The notes under the pieces: generated by a model
Seen by the model: the letters and a program-made list of their open reading frames with translations, nothing else
Database searches by the model: none
Told to the model about the DNA's origin: nothing
Shown here: piece by piece, positions 54,092-62,960 of the stretch
How positions within the stretch are numbered: position 1 is the stretch's first letter
Layout of the letters: each line of letters opens with the position of its first letter
Made by a program: the position numbers and the translations under genes
Assembly (NCBI GenBank): GCA_041392625.1
Contig: JAWKLR010000008.1
Location: forward strand, 138,914-202,913
Length of the DNA stretch: 64,000 bases
Direction of reading: 5' to 3'
Source: M3007 sp041392625
GTDB taxonomy: Bacteria; Bacteroidota; Bacteroidia; Chitinophagales; Saprospiraceae

Positions 54092-55459
54092 ATGAAAAAA
54101 TCGCTACAAGCCATTGTTTTATTGGCTATTGTTTCCTTGTTCGGCTTGCCTGCTTGCAACCAGGGCAATGACGACTACAAGCAATTGGCGGAAAATCCTG
54201 AATTGATCCACAAGGGCATTCGAAAGATCACCGACATCATGCGGCACGATATATTTTCTCCGCCTGTTGCATCTCGAATTTATGCCTACTCCTCAGTAGC
54301 TGCATACGAGGCCTTGATTCCTCAGTACCCGGAATACAAATCCATGGCCGGCCAGTTGAATGGCCTGACTGAATGTCCAAAGCCCAAAGAAGGTGAGGAC
54401 TATTGTTTTCCACTGGCTTCAGTGCACGCCTTGATGCAGGTAGGCAAAAACCTGATTTTCTCTGAGTCTACCATGGAAGAACACCAGGAAGAAGTGTACC
54501 AGCGGTTTAACGAAATGAATATGCCGCAAGATGTGTACGATCGTTCTATTGAATTCGGTGAAGCCATTGCAAATCACATTCTCCAATGGTCAAAAAGCGA
54601 CCACTATGCAGAAACGCGCAGTGCTCCTAAATACACCATTGATCTGGAAGATCCTTCCCGTTGGGTGCCAACACCTCCGCAGTATGCAGATGCGTTGGAG
54701 CCGCACTGGATTGATATCCGTCCTTGGGTAATGGATTCTTCCCGCCAGTTTAAGCCAGTTCCGCACATTCCGTTCAGCCTGGATAAAGACAGTGATTTTT
54801 ATGCTGCAGTTATGGAAGTTTACAATGTGAGCAAAGAACTGGATGATGCTAAAAAGGCATCAGCATTGTATTGGGATTGCAACCCATTTGAAGTAAGCGT
54901 AAGCGGACACTTGATGGTTTCTACCAAAAAAATCAGCCCGGGTGGCCACTGGATGAATATCTGTGGACATGGCTGCCGCATTGCGAAGTGTTCCATCATG
55001 GAGTCTACTGAAAACTACACCTTGGTTTCTTTGGCACTTGCTGATGCCTTCATCAGCTGCTGGTCAGAGAAATTTACTGCCAACCTGGTTCGCCCGGAGA
55101 CGTACATCAATCGCTACATCGACGAAGAATGGCATCCATTCATTGAGACGCCTCCATTCCCAGAGCATACCAGCGGACACGCGACAATCTCTGCTGCTGC
55201 TGCGACAATTCTGACTGAGAAACTCGGAGAGCCATTTGAGTTTATCGACAGCACCGAAATGGAATTCAAGATGGATCCACGGAAATTTGGCTCCTTCTAC
55301 GAAGCATCCGACCAGGCTGCTATGAGCCGTTTGTGGGGTGGAATTCACTACCGCATCGGTAACGAAGGCGGTCGAATGAGCGGACGCGAAATTGGTCGCT
55401 ACGTTCTTGGAAAAATCCAGACCAATACCAAAGGCGGCGCCCTCGGTAAAAAGGACTAA
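54092..55459 (+). CDS. Vanadium-dependent haloperoxidase-like PAP2 lipoprotein
   Basis: 455 residues from ATG 54092 (lipoprotein signal ending GLPAC); earlier in-frame ATGs give a much longer unusual leader. The C-terminal half is the PAP2/haloperoxidase helical bundle: KFTANLVRPETYINRYIDEEW with Lys and Arg of the phosphate/vanadate site, PEHTSGHATISAAAATIL with Ser-Gly-His, and RLWGGIHYRIGNEGG with Arg and His. This is the family arrangement of bacterial vanadium haloperoxidases, close to acid phosphatases; which activity applies cannot be read. Likely envelope-anchored. Confidence 0.85.
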   Translation: MKKSLQAIVLLAIVSLFGLPACNQGNDDYKQLAENPELIHKGIRKITDIMRHDIFSPPVASRIYAYSSVAAYEALIPQYPEYKSMAGQLNGLTECPKPKEGEDYCFPLASVHALMQVGKNLIFSESTMEEHQEEVYQRFNEMNMPQDVYDRSIEFGEAIANHILQWSKSDHYAETRSAPKYTIDLEDPSRWVPTPPQYADALEPHWIDIRPWVMDSSRQFKPVPHIPFSLDKDSDFYAAVMEVYNVSKELDDAKKASALYWDCNPFEVSVSGHLMVSTKKISPGGHWMNICGHGCRIAKCSIMESTENYTLVSLALADAFISCWSEKFTANLVRPETYINRYIDEEWHPFIETPPFPEHTSGHATISAAAATILTEKLGEPFEFIDSTEMEFKMDPRKFGSFYEASDQAAMSRLWGGIHYRIGNEGGRMSGREIGRYVLGKIQTNTKGGALGKKD

Positions 55460-55484
55460 ATAAAACCCATGGGGTTAAAAATAC

Positions 55485-55523
55485 AAAAGCGGCATTCAGG
55501 AAATCCTGAATGCCGCTTTTCGT
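55485..55523 (+). terminator. Rho-independent terminator
   Basis: AAAAGCGGCATTCAGGA / TCCTGAATGCCGCTTTT, a 17-base perfect stem with a two-base spacer, just before the tRNA gene. Confidence 0.85.
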
Positions 55524-55525
55524 TG

Positions 55526-55602
<77 letters not shown>

Positions 55603-55697
55603 ATTTAAGAGTGCATGTGCTTTTTAAAGCGGGGCAAATATACGTTTGGCTTATAGAGATTTGCAAGGAATCCGCTTTTTATTTTTTGCCTCATGCG

Positions 55698-57707
55698 TCA
55701 TAAAGTCTCGATCACAATGCGGATAGATTCTATTGCCTGCCCAGATCGGGACTGGCTGCCACACCAGGCTCCATCGGAGGTAAGCGGGCTGTTGGTATTG
55801 TCGGAAAACCGGGCTTCGTATTGGAGTTTGTACATTCCTGCTTTGGGGCCCGACATACGGATGGAAAATCCGGTAATTTTTCTGCGGCCATCTTCTGTTC
55901 CGGCGAATTTGTGGTCGGAACCGCTGTGACTCAGCCTAAGGCCCGAAACATATACCTGGACTTCAAATTCCAAACCTGAACCCTCTGAGGGCTTCAGTTG
56001 GAACCCAAGCATGCGGCGGCCTTTCTGGCTTTCAATCCAGGCGCCATTTTCCAGGAATTTCATTTTTTTGGAACGAAAAAGGGCAGTTCCTTCGATCACG
56101 GGCTCGAGTTGAGGGCCCATTGCCCGAGCCTGATTTACCGCCAGGCCGGCATCAATGCGGCCGTAGCCGTACCACTTAGAATGTCCGTTTTCTTTGTATT
56201 CTCCACCGGCCAAATCTATGAGTTGGCAGGATTGTCGAACCAGATCTTTTACCTGGGCTCCCTGTAAGTTGGGGTTGGCGGCAATCATCAGGGCTACCAC
56301 ACCTGCCATACCCGGACAGGCGGCTGAAGTGCCCAGGAAGGTGTTGACGTAGTCGCCCTCATCGTAGCCAGCTTCATCCAATCGGTCGGTGGTGCGCAAG
56401 CCCGGGCTGATGGGTGCCGGGTGCATAAAGGTTTGAGAGCCAAAATCCCCGCTTGGGAAACTTACAAAAACGGCTTCACCATAATCGCTGTACACACTTC
56501 TTCTTCCGGTATCGTTGCAGGCGGTTACGGCAATTACACCTGGGTAACTGGCATATCCATCCGTTTCAATGTTTTCATTTCCATTTCCTGCTGAAAACAA
56601 GATGACACAGCCCTTGCCCTGACGACCCTTGGTCAATGCATATTCCATGGCCAGGCGCGTACTGTCGGGAATGGGTGCCATACGCTTGTGCATGGGGTCG
56701 TCCGGGTTCCACCAGTCGCCATCAGACGGTCCCCAGGAGCATGAAATTACGTCTGCGCCATGATCTGCTGCCCAAACAAAGGCGTTTGCCTCAGCAATGC
56801 TGCCTAGGCCGCTTCGGAGTCGGATGGGCATAAACAATGCCTCCGGAGCGGTACCGGATGCGCCACCTTCCAGACCTGCTGCACAGGCCATGCCGGCACA
56901 TGCTGTTCCGTGGTTATCTCGTGGAGTCTGTGGTCGCGGGTTGTCGGTGTTCAGGGTTACATCCACAGGGTGGACAATCCGGCCGTAAAATTCCGGGTGT
57001 TCGATATCGAAGCCATCGTCAATGACTGCAACTACTGCGCCGGCTCCTTTGGTAACAGCCCAGGCTTCATCAATATTTACGTGCTGCTCAATGGCCTTTC
57101 CGTTGATGACCGTCGGGCCCAGGTGCCACTGCATTGGGTGTCGGTTTTTGTACTGCCGCTCCTGAACCATTTCAGGGTGACAATACATCACTGATTTTTC
57201 CTGAAGTAACTGATCCGCTATTTCAAAAATATTGAGGCCCGTGCCTTCCTCTGCTTCTACAAAAAATGAATTGGGGGCAAATGCAAGGAGCGACTTGACC
57301 TGCAAATGGTATTTTTTTAGAAATTCAATACACTCCTCCGTAGCTAGTTCATCCTGAAATTTGACAAAAAAGTTTTCTGTATAAAGCATTGCTTCGCCGC
57401 TCTCAGAGTCTTCCAGTACACGACCGGCAAAGCGGATCGTATCTTCTTGTTTCAGGCTTGCTCTTGTTTCATCCCGACGGTCCTCTGCATCCTGTAGCCC
57501 CTGGTCGCTATCCACTTTATGGATGGTAACGCCGGCTTCGGGAAAGGAGGCAATTTCGGTTGTGTTGTCCAGTAGTTCGCGGCTTTCATCGCTTAGTTTT
57601 ACTTCCTGAACGGCCTTATTCCCTTTGGTGCGCACAACGAGTTTGTCCTTGCTTTCAACAAGTCGGATTTCATTGCCGTCTTTTCCACCAAATTTTACTT
57701 TATACAT
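55698..57707 (-). CDS. Subtilisin-like S8 peptidase, no signal peptide
   Basis: 669 residues. Catalytic triad: Asp230 (VAVIDDGFDIEHPEF), His266 (NHGTACAGMACA), Ser461 (GTSAACPGMAGVVAL), with the oxyanion Asn375 in SAGNGNE. The N-terminal 200 residues (DNTTEIASFPEAGVTIHKV, ENFFVKFQDELATEECIEFL) look like a propeptide/inhibitor-like region, and the last 130 residues are a beta-sandwich. There is no signal or membrane helix, so it probably acts inside the cell, unlike most S8 enzymes of this phylum. Last gene of the minus-strand operon with the transpeptidase-like protein and the membrane protein. Confidence 0.9.
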   Translation of the reverse strand: MYKVKFGGKDGNEIRLVESKDKLVVRTKGNKAVQEVKLSDESRELLDNTTEIASFPEAGVTIHKVDSDQGLQDAEDRRDETRASLKQEDTIRFAGRVLEDSESGEAMLYTENFFVKFQDELATEECIEFLKKYHLQVKSLLAFAPNSFFVEAEEGTGLNIFEIADQLLQEKSVMYCHPEMVQERQYKNRHPMQWHLGPTVINGKAIEQHVNIDEAWAVTKGAGAVVAVIDDGFDIEHPEFYGRIVHPVDVTLNTDNPRPQTPRDNHGTACAGMACAAGLEGGASGTAPEALFMPIRLRSGLGSIAEANAFVWAADHGADVISCSWGPSDGDWWNPDDPMHKRMAPIPDSTRLAMEYALTKGRQGKGCVILFSAGNGNENIETDGYASYPGVIAVTACNDTGRRSVYSDYGEAVFVSFPSGDFGSQTFMHPAPISPGLRTTDRLDEAGYDEGDYVNTFLGTSAACPGMAGVVALMIAANPNLQGAQVKDLVRQSCQLIDLAGGEYKENGHSKWYGYGRIDAGLAVNQARAMGPQLEPVIEGTALFRSKKMKFLENGAWIESQKGRRMLGFQLKPSEGSGLEFEVQVYVSGLRLSHSGSDHKFAGTEDGRRKITGFSIRMSGPKAGMYKLQYEARFSDNTNSPLTSDGAWCGSQSRSGQAIESIRIVIETL

Positions 57708-57745
57708 ACAACATGCATTTAAAAGCCAGAGAGCATCCCGGTGAA

Positions 57746-58783
57746 TTAGTGGGGTTGGTTGCGAACGAGGTCATCACCCGGAAGTACAGCAGTCATAAAC
57801 AGGTAACTGCGATTGTGGAGGTACCGGATGTCTTTTTTTATGGTATTTAAAAACAGCATATGCCAGTAATACCGTCTGCCAACCAAACAGCCTGCGCTGT
57901 ATTTACCCACTAGATAGGGAATGTAATTGGGGTGGGTAGAATGGTGGTTGATGCCAAATGTGCTTCCAATATCGATGATATCCTTTGGACTTCGGGCCCC
58001 GTTTTTATCCAAATCCCGGTGTACTTTCACATTTTTACGCTGAACCAGAGCGGGCTGCCAGCCTTGGTGGAGCCCTATTGCCCAGGCTTTGTATTGCCCA
58101 AATGCGATTCGTGCTGCACCATATTTGTGCAGAGGGTATGTCGTGTAATATTTCCCGGGTTCGGTAGTTGACTGGTCGTTCACCAGCATTTGGGGTTTCC
58201 CTCCGGGAAGAATGCGGATAACCAATCTTCGGTCGTTCCAATGATCGAAGGTGTCAGCGTTTTCGCGTCCGTCTGCATTCATGCCTTCCACATACACGAT
58301 GTTGTACATTTCCGGACTGCGGGCAATCCAGTATCCCTGATCGCGCATATACCTGAGCACCCGCTTAGACAAGCGCGTGTACAGGTCATCTTCCTGTTTG
58401 TTTTCCCATTCTATAGGCAGGAAGGTTTCTGCCTGAACGTGTAACAGTGCGTGTAGCACCTGCGGGGTTAAAAGCCGATCTATGTATGGAATATCGAGCA
58501 GCCGGCAAAACTCTCGTAAGGCTGCTCTGGAATTAACGCCGATGATTCCATCTGCTTTTGCCACGGGCCCAAAGGGTTTGTTGATGTCTCCATCAACAAT
58601 TGGGTCCAGGATTCCAAGGTCGCACAATCGGGTTTGCAATTCGATGGCTGCCAGGATGTTGTCATCCAGGTTGAGTTCATCCACGGTGATGTTCTTACGC
58701 TGATCCAGTATTTCCTGGAGCGTTTTATAATTCATTGATCCGTTTTCGGATGTGCTATTCTGGATGTCTTTTAGTTCTGTCAT
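57746..58783 (-). CDS. Peptidoglycan-binding/L,D-transpeptidase-like protein
   Basis: 345 residues, no obvious signal peptide. Residues about 40-115 resemble a PG_binding_1-like fold (LQTRLCDLGILDPIVDGDIN, ADGIIGVNSRAALREFCRLL). Near the C-terminus, INHHSTHPNYIPYLVGKYSAGC (broken here: residues 278-299) carries a His followed by Ser-Ala-Gly-Cys, similar to the HG...S(x)GC catalytic loop of YkuD L,D-transpeptidases, with Cys299 as the candidate nucleophile; the match is weak and could be another cysteine amidase. A known enzyme family is not claimed. Starts nine bases after the membrane gene stop. Confidence 0.6.
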   Translation of the reverse strand: MTELKDIQNSTSENGSMNYKTLQEILDQRKNITVDELNLDDNILAAIELQTRLCDLGILDPIVDGDINKPFGPVAKADGIIGVNSRAALREFCRLLDIPYIDRLLTPQVLHALLHVQAETFLPIEWENKQEDDLYTRLSKRVLRYMRDQGYWIARSPEMYNIVYVEGMNADGRENADTFDHWNDRRLVIRILPGGKPQMLVNDQSTTEPGKYYTTYPLHKYGAARIAFGQYKAWAIGLHQGWQPALVQRKNVKVHRDLDKNGARSPKDIIDIGSTFGINHHSTHPNYIPYLVGKYSAGCLVGRRYYWHMLFLNTIKKDIRYLHNRSYLFMTAVLPGDDLVRNQPH

Positions 58784-58792
58784 AGAATGAAT

Positions 58793-59803
58793 TCAGCCTG
58801 GGGTTTCATCATCATCAGTAACGCTGAATGCCGGTGGAATAATTGCACCACGGATGGTATCGTTTGCCGGGCTGATTACTTCAACGGGAGCTGCTCCGCT
58901 GCTCAACCCGCTTTCTTTAGCGGTGGTTGTTGCCGGTGGTCCGCTGGAGCGCAGGCTTACCAATTGCTTGAGCATATCAAACCAAAAGGTTGCGCCCATA
59001 GAGATCGCAAGGGCCGTAGTAAGCCATCCGATGATTTTATACATCCACCACTTTAGGTTCATTTTACCTGGGTCCACGGTGCTCCAGCCCAGTCCAAGAG
59101 GCTGGCTGATGGAACTGATATTTTCATTCACCAGTACCCCGATTTTTTCTTTTGCCGCATAATAATTTGGGGCGGCCTGAAGCGCTGTCGTGCTGGCTTC
59201 CGATTGCGAAAAGTCAGTTGCCATATCAGCGATGTACTCACTCAGTGAGGCATTCATCGACAGGTTATAATAAATCTCCAGTGGATCCACATTGAATACG
59301 AGGGCAATGATCAGGCCAAGAATCAACAGGTAGTTTTTGGTTTTCCGTTTATAGGCTCCGGACGCACGGTCCATTACTTCGTTGTACCACTCTTCCAGGC
59401 GAATTTTAAAATGGCCAAGTTGACCGTTGGATTGGCGGTAAAGAAAGCGGACGAGTTCCTTCTGTTTGTCGTCGGGAAGTGCATCGATTTTCTTCTCTAT
59501 ATCGGCACCATCCGATTGCAACAGTACATCTGAGAGGATGGCGCTAAACGTGCCCGGTGCGATGTAAGAGGGTGAGCTGTTTTTTTTCCCATCCTGTTTA
59601 GAGCCGCCTGCCAATTGTTGGTAGTACGGATGTTGGGTAAATTGGGAAACATGTGGACCCAGCATTTCTTTCAGGCAGCCAATCAGATGGCTTCCACGCA
59701 TAGAAAATACGGCGGACAAAAGTTCCATAGTAGTAGTTGCCAGCAGGCTGAACAGCAGCATGACAAAAACAATTCCGATAACAATCGAAAGCATTGCAAG
59801 CAT
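58793..59803 (-). CDS. Membrane protein of three-gene operon
   Basis: 336 residues from ATG 59803. A longer frame to 59911 is rejected because the promoter at 59828-59859 would lie inside it. The protein has an N-terminal helix (LSIVIGIVFVMLLFSLLATT), then a soluble region, then the motif EEWYNEVMDRASGAYKRK just before a second helix (NYLLILGLIIALVFNVDPLEI), and a third helix near the end (WWMYKIIGWLTTALAI). From memory, a W(Y/F)xxxMDRxSGxYKR motif before a helix recurs in an uncharacterised family of bacterial membrane proteins. Tail rich in Ser/Ala. Confidence 0.65.
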   Translation of the reverse strand: MLAMLSIVIGIVFVMLLFSLLATTTMELLSAVFSMRGSHLIGCLKEMLGPHVSQFTQHPYYQQLAGGSKQDGKKNSSPSYIAPGTFSAILSDVLLQSDGADIEKKIDALPDDKQKELVRFLYRQSNGQLGHFKIRLEEWYNEVMDRASGAYKRKTKNYLLILGLIIALVFNVDPLEIYYNLSMNASLSEYIADMATDFSQSEASTTALQAAPNYYAAKEKIGVLVNENISSISQPLGLGWSTVDPGKMNLKWWMYKIIGWLTTALAISMGATFWFDMLKQLVSLRSSGPPATTTAKESGLSSGAAPVEVISPANDTIRGAIIPPAFSVTDDDETPG

Positions 59804-59827
59804 AAGGCGGGAATAAATTGTTCTGCC

Positions 59828-59859
59828 CAAAGATAGTCCCTGTTTGTGGGCAAATGCAA
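59828..59859 (-). promoter_or_regulatory. Bacteroidota-type promoter for the three-gene operon
   Basis: Minus strand: TTG (plus CAA at 59857-59859), 21 bases, then TATCTTTG (plus CAAAGATA at 59828-59835). Predicted start near 59821, giving an 18-base leader and deciding the start at 59803. Confidence 0.75.
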
Positions 59860-59973
59860 GTTTAAAACCCTGGAATTTTTGAACAGCCTCAATTGGAACG
59901 CATGATTCCATGGTTGTTTTAGCGGAAAGTCAGCTAAAAACAGGGGTGGTGGCAGAAAATTAAAACATGTTTT

Positions 59974-59981
59974 TACCTTTG
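59974..59981 (+). promoter_or_regulatory. -7 element for the nucleotide-sugar genes
   Basis: TACCTTTG, a perfect TAnnTTTG, 122 bases before the UXS ATG. The -33 is not clear. Confidence 0.45.
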
Positions 59982-60102
59982 TGCTCTGCAAAAGGTAGGT
60001 GCACCTGACAATCCGTTTTCTAAAGTTTTATCTGAGAACGGCTTTGCTTCCTTCCGACTGAATCACGCTCACCAAACAGGGCTCAGCCAAAACAAAAAAA
60101 CT

Positions 60103-61050
60103 ATGTCTAAAAAACGTGTCTTGATTACCGGTGCAGCCGGATTTATTGGATCGCATTTGTGTGATCGGTTTTTAGCCGAAGGCTACAAGGTTATCGGTAT
60201 GGATAACCTGCTCACCGGGAATCTGGATAACATTGAGCATCTGTTTAAGGAAAAGGATTTTGAGTACTATCACCACGATATTACCAAGTTTATTCACATT
60301 CCGGGAGAGTTGGATTACATCCTGCACTTCGCCTCACCAGCCAGTCCGATTGATTATTTGCAGATGCCAATACAGACCCTCAAGGTTGGGGCGCATGGCA
60401 CCCACAATTGCCTTGGCTTGGCTAAAGAAAAGAAAGCCCGGATTTTGGTTGCATCCACATCTGAAGTGTATGGAGATCCGTTGGAGCATCCACAAACCGA
60501 AGAATATTGGGGAAATGTGAACCCGGTAGGGCCTCGCGGTGTATATGATGAAGCCAAGCGTTTTCTCGAGGCAATTACTATGGCCTACCACAACTATCAC
60601 CAGGTGGAAACACGAATCATACGGATATTCAATACGTATGGACCCCGGATGCGGGTGAATGATGGTCGTGTACTGCCCGCCTTTTTTTCACAGGCTATCC
60701 GTGGCGAAGGGCTGACGGTATTCGGCGACGGATCCCAGACTCGTTCGTTTTGTTATGTGGATGATTTGGTTGAAGGCATTTACCGCCTGCTATTGAGCGA
60801 TTATCATTTGCCAGTAAACATGGGTAACCCGCAGGAGATTACTGTTCTGCAGTTCGCCCACGAAGTATTGAGTTTGGTTGGGAATGACCAAGCGTTTATT
60901 GATTATCGGGAATTGCCAGTAGATGACCCCAAGCAACGTCGACCAGATATTACCAAGGCACAGACCTTGCTTGGTTGGGAGCCAAAATACAATCGGGAGG
61001 AAGGACTTAAACTCACCTATGAGTATTTTAAAAAAGCAGTGAAAGTTTAA
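60103..61050 (+). CDS. UDP-glucuronate decarboxylase (UXS-like SDR)
   Basis: 315 residues. Extended SDR with Rossmann motif GAAGFIG (10-16), catalytic region STSEVYGDP with Ser/Thr and YDEAKRF (Tyr and Lys), and the signature HFASPASPIDY plus RIFNTYGPRMRVNDGRV, which are typical of UDP-xylose synthase. It converts UDP-glucuronate to UDP-xylose. The next gene, a dTDP-glucose dehydratase, starts 22 bases later, so both feed cell-surface polysaccharide synthesis. UXS versus related UDP-sugar epimerases is supported by the ASPASP and RMRxxDGRV words. Confidence 0.9.
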   Translation: MSKKRVLITGAAGFIGSHLCDRFLAEGYKVIGMDNLLTGNLDNIEHLFKEKDFEYYHHDITKFIHIPGELDYILHFASPASPIDYLQMPIQTLKVGAHGTHNCLGLAKEKKARILVASTSEVYGDPLEHPQTEEYWGNVNPVGPRGVYDEAKRFLEAITMAYHNYHQVETRIIRIFNTYGPRMRVNDGRVLPAFFSQAIRGEGLTVFGDGSQTRSFCYVDDLVEGIYRLLLSDYHLPVNMGNPQEITVLQFAHEVLSLVGNDQAFIDYRELPVDDPKQRRPDITKAQTLLGWEPKYNREEGLKLTYEYFKKAVKV

Positions 61051-61072
61051 TTAAACCCTATAAACCATAGAA

Positions 61073-62129
61073 ATGGAGTTTGAAAGAAGCATATTGATTA
61101 CCGGAGGAGCGGGTTTTATTGGCTCGCATTTGGTGCGTTTGTTTGTAAACAAATACCCACAGTACCGGATTGTCAATTTGGATTTGCTTACATATGCCGG
61201 TAATCTGGAGAACCTGCGGGATGTGGAATCCCGGCCTAACTATGTTTTTGAAAAAGGGGATGTGCTTGACAGTTCTTTTTTACAGACTCTTTTTGAAAAA
61301 CATGCCATTGACGGGGTCATACATCTGGCTGCAGAAAGTCATGTAGACCGCTCCATTTCTGATCCATTGGCTTTTGTACGGACGAATGTCCTGGGTACTG
61401 TTAACCTGTTGGTTGCTGCACGTACAGCCTGGCAGGGGAACATGGAAGGCAAACGCTTTTACCATGTTTCCACGGATGAGGTATATGGTTCTTTGGGAGA
61501 GGAGGGCTTGTTTTCTGAAACGACTGCCTACGATCCGCGTTCTCCATATTCTGCATCCAAGGCTTCCAGCGATCATTTTGTTCGCGCCTGGTTCCATACT
61601 TATGGCCTGCCTGTGGTTTTATCCAATTGCAGCAACAATTACGGGCCCAATCAATTTCCAGAAAAGCTTATCCCGCTGGTCATTAACAACATTAAGGAGC
61701 AAAAGGAATTGCCCATTTACGGAGACGGAAAATATACGCGCGACTGGCTTTGGGTAAAAGACCATGCTGCTGCAATTGATGTGATATTTCACAAGGGTAC
61801 CTCCGGTGAAACCTATAACATTGGGGGAAACAACGAGTGGAAGAATATCGACCTGGTGGAAAAACTGTGCGATATAGTTGATGGCTTGCTTGGGCGGGAA
61901 GCCGGTTCTGCAAGAAAACTGATTCGGTTTGTAAGGATCGTCCTGGCCACGATCGGCGCTATGCAATTGATGCAAGCAAAATAAAGCAGGATTTGGGATG
62001 GGAACAAGCATCCAGTTTGAAGAAGGATTCCGAAAGGAAGCAGCGGCCTGGTATTTAGAACAAACTGAATGGTTAGAGCATGTGGTAAGTGGTAGTTACA
62101 AAAACTACTATGCGCAACAATATCAGTAG
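61073..62129 (+). pseudogene. rfbB: dTDP-glucose 4,6-dehydratase, frame broken near the end
   Basis: Dehydrates dTDP-glucose to the 4-keto-6-deoxy sugar. The first 285 residues are normal: GGAGFIG (11-17), HLAAESHVDRSI, catalytic Thr-Asp-Glu (HVSTDEVYGS, 134-136) and YxxxK (PYSASKAS, Tyr159, Lys163), NNYGPNQFPEKLIP. Two single-base losses follow. Near 61938 GTAAGGAT lacks an A, after which the expected KDRPGHDRRYAIDASKIKQ is read in another frame; near 62015 AGTTTGAAG lacks a T, after which EEGFRKEAAAWYLEQTEWLE follows. The corrected protein would end at the TAG at 62127. As written the frame stops at 61984. Either sequencing errors or a recent loss. Confidence 0.88.
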
Positions 62130-62626
62130 ACCTTTTCTCCTTTTTTTAGCCAGACTCCCCATTTTTTATCATAGGCATGCACCTTGGCTGTCTTCTGCTC
62201 TCCTTTGTAAACGGGGTGGCCCTGGTTGACCCATTCAAAGATGCCGCCATACAGGTTGGATACCCGGGTAAAGCCGGCCGCACGCAACTTTTCTGCTACT
62301 TTTTCGCTGCGGTACCCCACAGAACAATACACCACAATAGGCTGATCCTTTGAAAGCCCTTCAGGAAGGGCTTCAATGTCAAAATGATCGTATCCAACCA
62401 GCTGTGCACCTTTGATGTGGCTAACCTGGTATTCCTTTGGTTCGCGGGCATCCAGCCAAACAAAATCGGAAGCCTTCGGGGCCACTTTCGCTACACCTAA
62501 CTCGGGAACAGTATGCCCAAGTAGCGTTTTGAGCATAGCGTCGTATGTCCGGCTTTGTACTTGCCCGCTACAACTACCAGAAAAGAGTGCCAATGAAAAA
62601 GCCAAAATTTGGTGGATGCGTTTCAT
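62123..62626 (-). CDS. Rhodanese-like lipoprotein
   Basis: 167 residues from ATG 62626 with lipobox SGSC. The rhodanese domain follows: LDAREPKEYQVSHIKGAQLV and the active loop VVYCSVGYRSEKVAEKL with the catalytic Cys, then VSNLYGGIFEWVNQGHPVY. It should be periplasmic and transfer sulfur or bind sulfur compounds; the target is unknown. It ends overlapping the end of rfbB by a few bases on the other strand. Confidence 0.88.
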   Translation of the reverse strand: MKRIHQILAFSLALFSGSCSGQVQSRTYDAMLKTLLGHTVPELGVAKVAPKASDFVWLDAREPKEYQVSHIKGAQLVGYDHFDIEALPEGLSKDQPIVVYCSVGYRSEKVAEKLRAAGFTRVSNLYGGIFEWVNQGHPVYKGEQKTAKVHAYDKKWGVWLKKGEKVY

Positions 62627-62745
62627 AAATAGTATAACGTACAACTTACTGAAAAGTTACATTTTAAAATGAAGATTGGAGGGATGATTGGTGGCTGAGC
62701 CTTTGCTGTGAAACCAAGTCTTTTCAAGCTTGTAGGAGTATGGGC

Positions 62746-62782
62746 AAAAAAAATCCTACTGCCGAAGGGGGGGACAGTAGGA
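62746..62782 (-). terminator. Terminator or attenuator
   Basis: Minus strand: TCCTACTG, a C-rich loop with TTCG, CAGTAGGA, then eight T. Eight-base stem. It stands close behind the promoter at 62813-62844 rather than behind prs. Confidence 0.8.
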
Positions 62783-62806
62783 ATATCAAAACATACTATG
62801 AGAAAA
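62753..62806 (-). ncRNA. Possible short RNA or leader (prediction)
   Basis: The minus promoter at 62813-62844 predicts a start near 62806 and the terminator ends the product after about 55-65 bases. It could be a small regulatory RNA, or an attenuated leader for the rhodanese gene 180 bases downstream. Confidence 0.3.
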
Positions 62807-62812
62807 CTTGGA

Positions 62813-62844
62813 CAAATATACGATCAAACCGGCCACTCCTTCAA
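62813..62844 (-). promoter_or_regulatory. Strong Bacteroidota-type promoter, minus strand
   Basis: TTTG (plus CAAA at 62842-62845), 21 bases, then TATATTTG (plus CAAATATA at 62813-62820). Confidence 0.7.
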
Positions 62845-62903
62845 AGCCCATTTATGAAACGGCCTATTTGAATATAATATGGCTGTTTACGGGTGCCAAT
62901 CGG

Positions 62904-62952
62904 AAATGGATACCTGGCCCAGAAGGGCATTCCCCTTGCGGTATCCGCATTT
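62904..62952 (-). other. Hairpin downstream of prs
   Basis: AAATGGATACC at 62904-62914 pairs with GGTATCC-GC-ATTT at 62940-62952, with an inner AAGGG/CCCTT pair. No T run follows, so it may be a processing or stability structure at the 3' end of the prs message. Confidence 0.4.
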
Positions 62953-62960
62953 CTGAGTTT

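Larger units (their letters stand above)
62627..62960. other. Intergenic region with minus-strand promoter and hairpins
   Basis: About 335 bases between prs and the rhodanese gene. Holds a strong minus-strand promoter (62813-62844), a terminator 30-65 bases beyond it (62746-62782), and a further hairpin just after prs (62904-62952). No protein gene is supported. Confidence 0.6.

Noticed and set aside
62799..62858. 19-residue plus-strand frame (MRKLGQIYDQTGHS...)
   Set aside because: Too short, no support, and it overlaps the minus-strand promoter.
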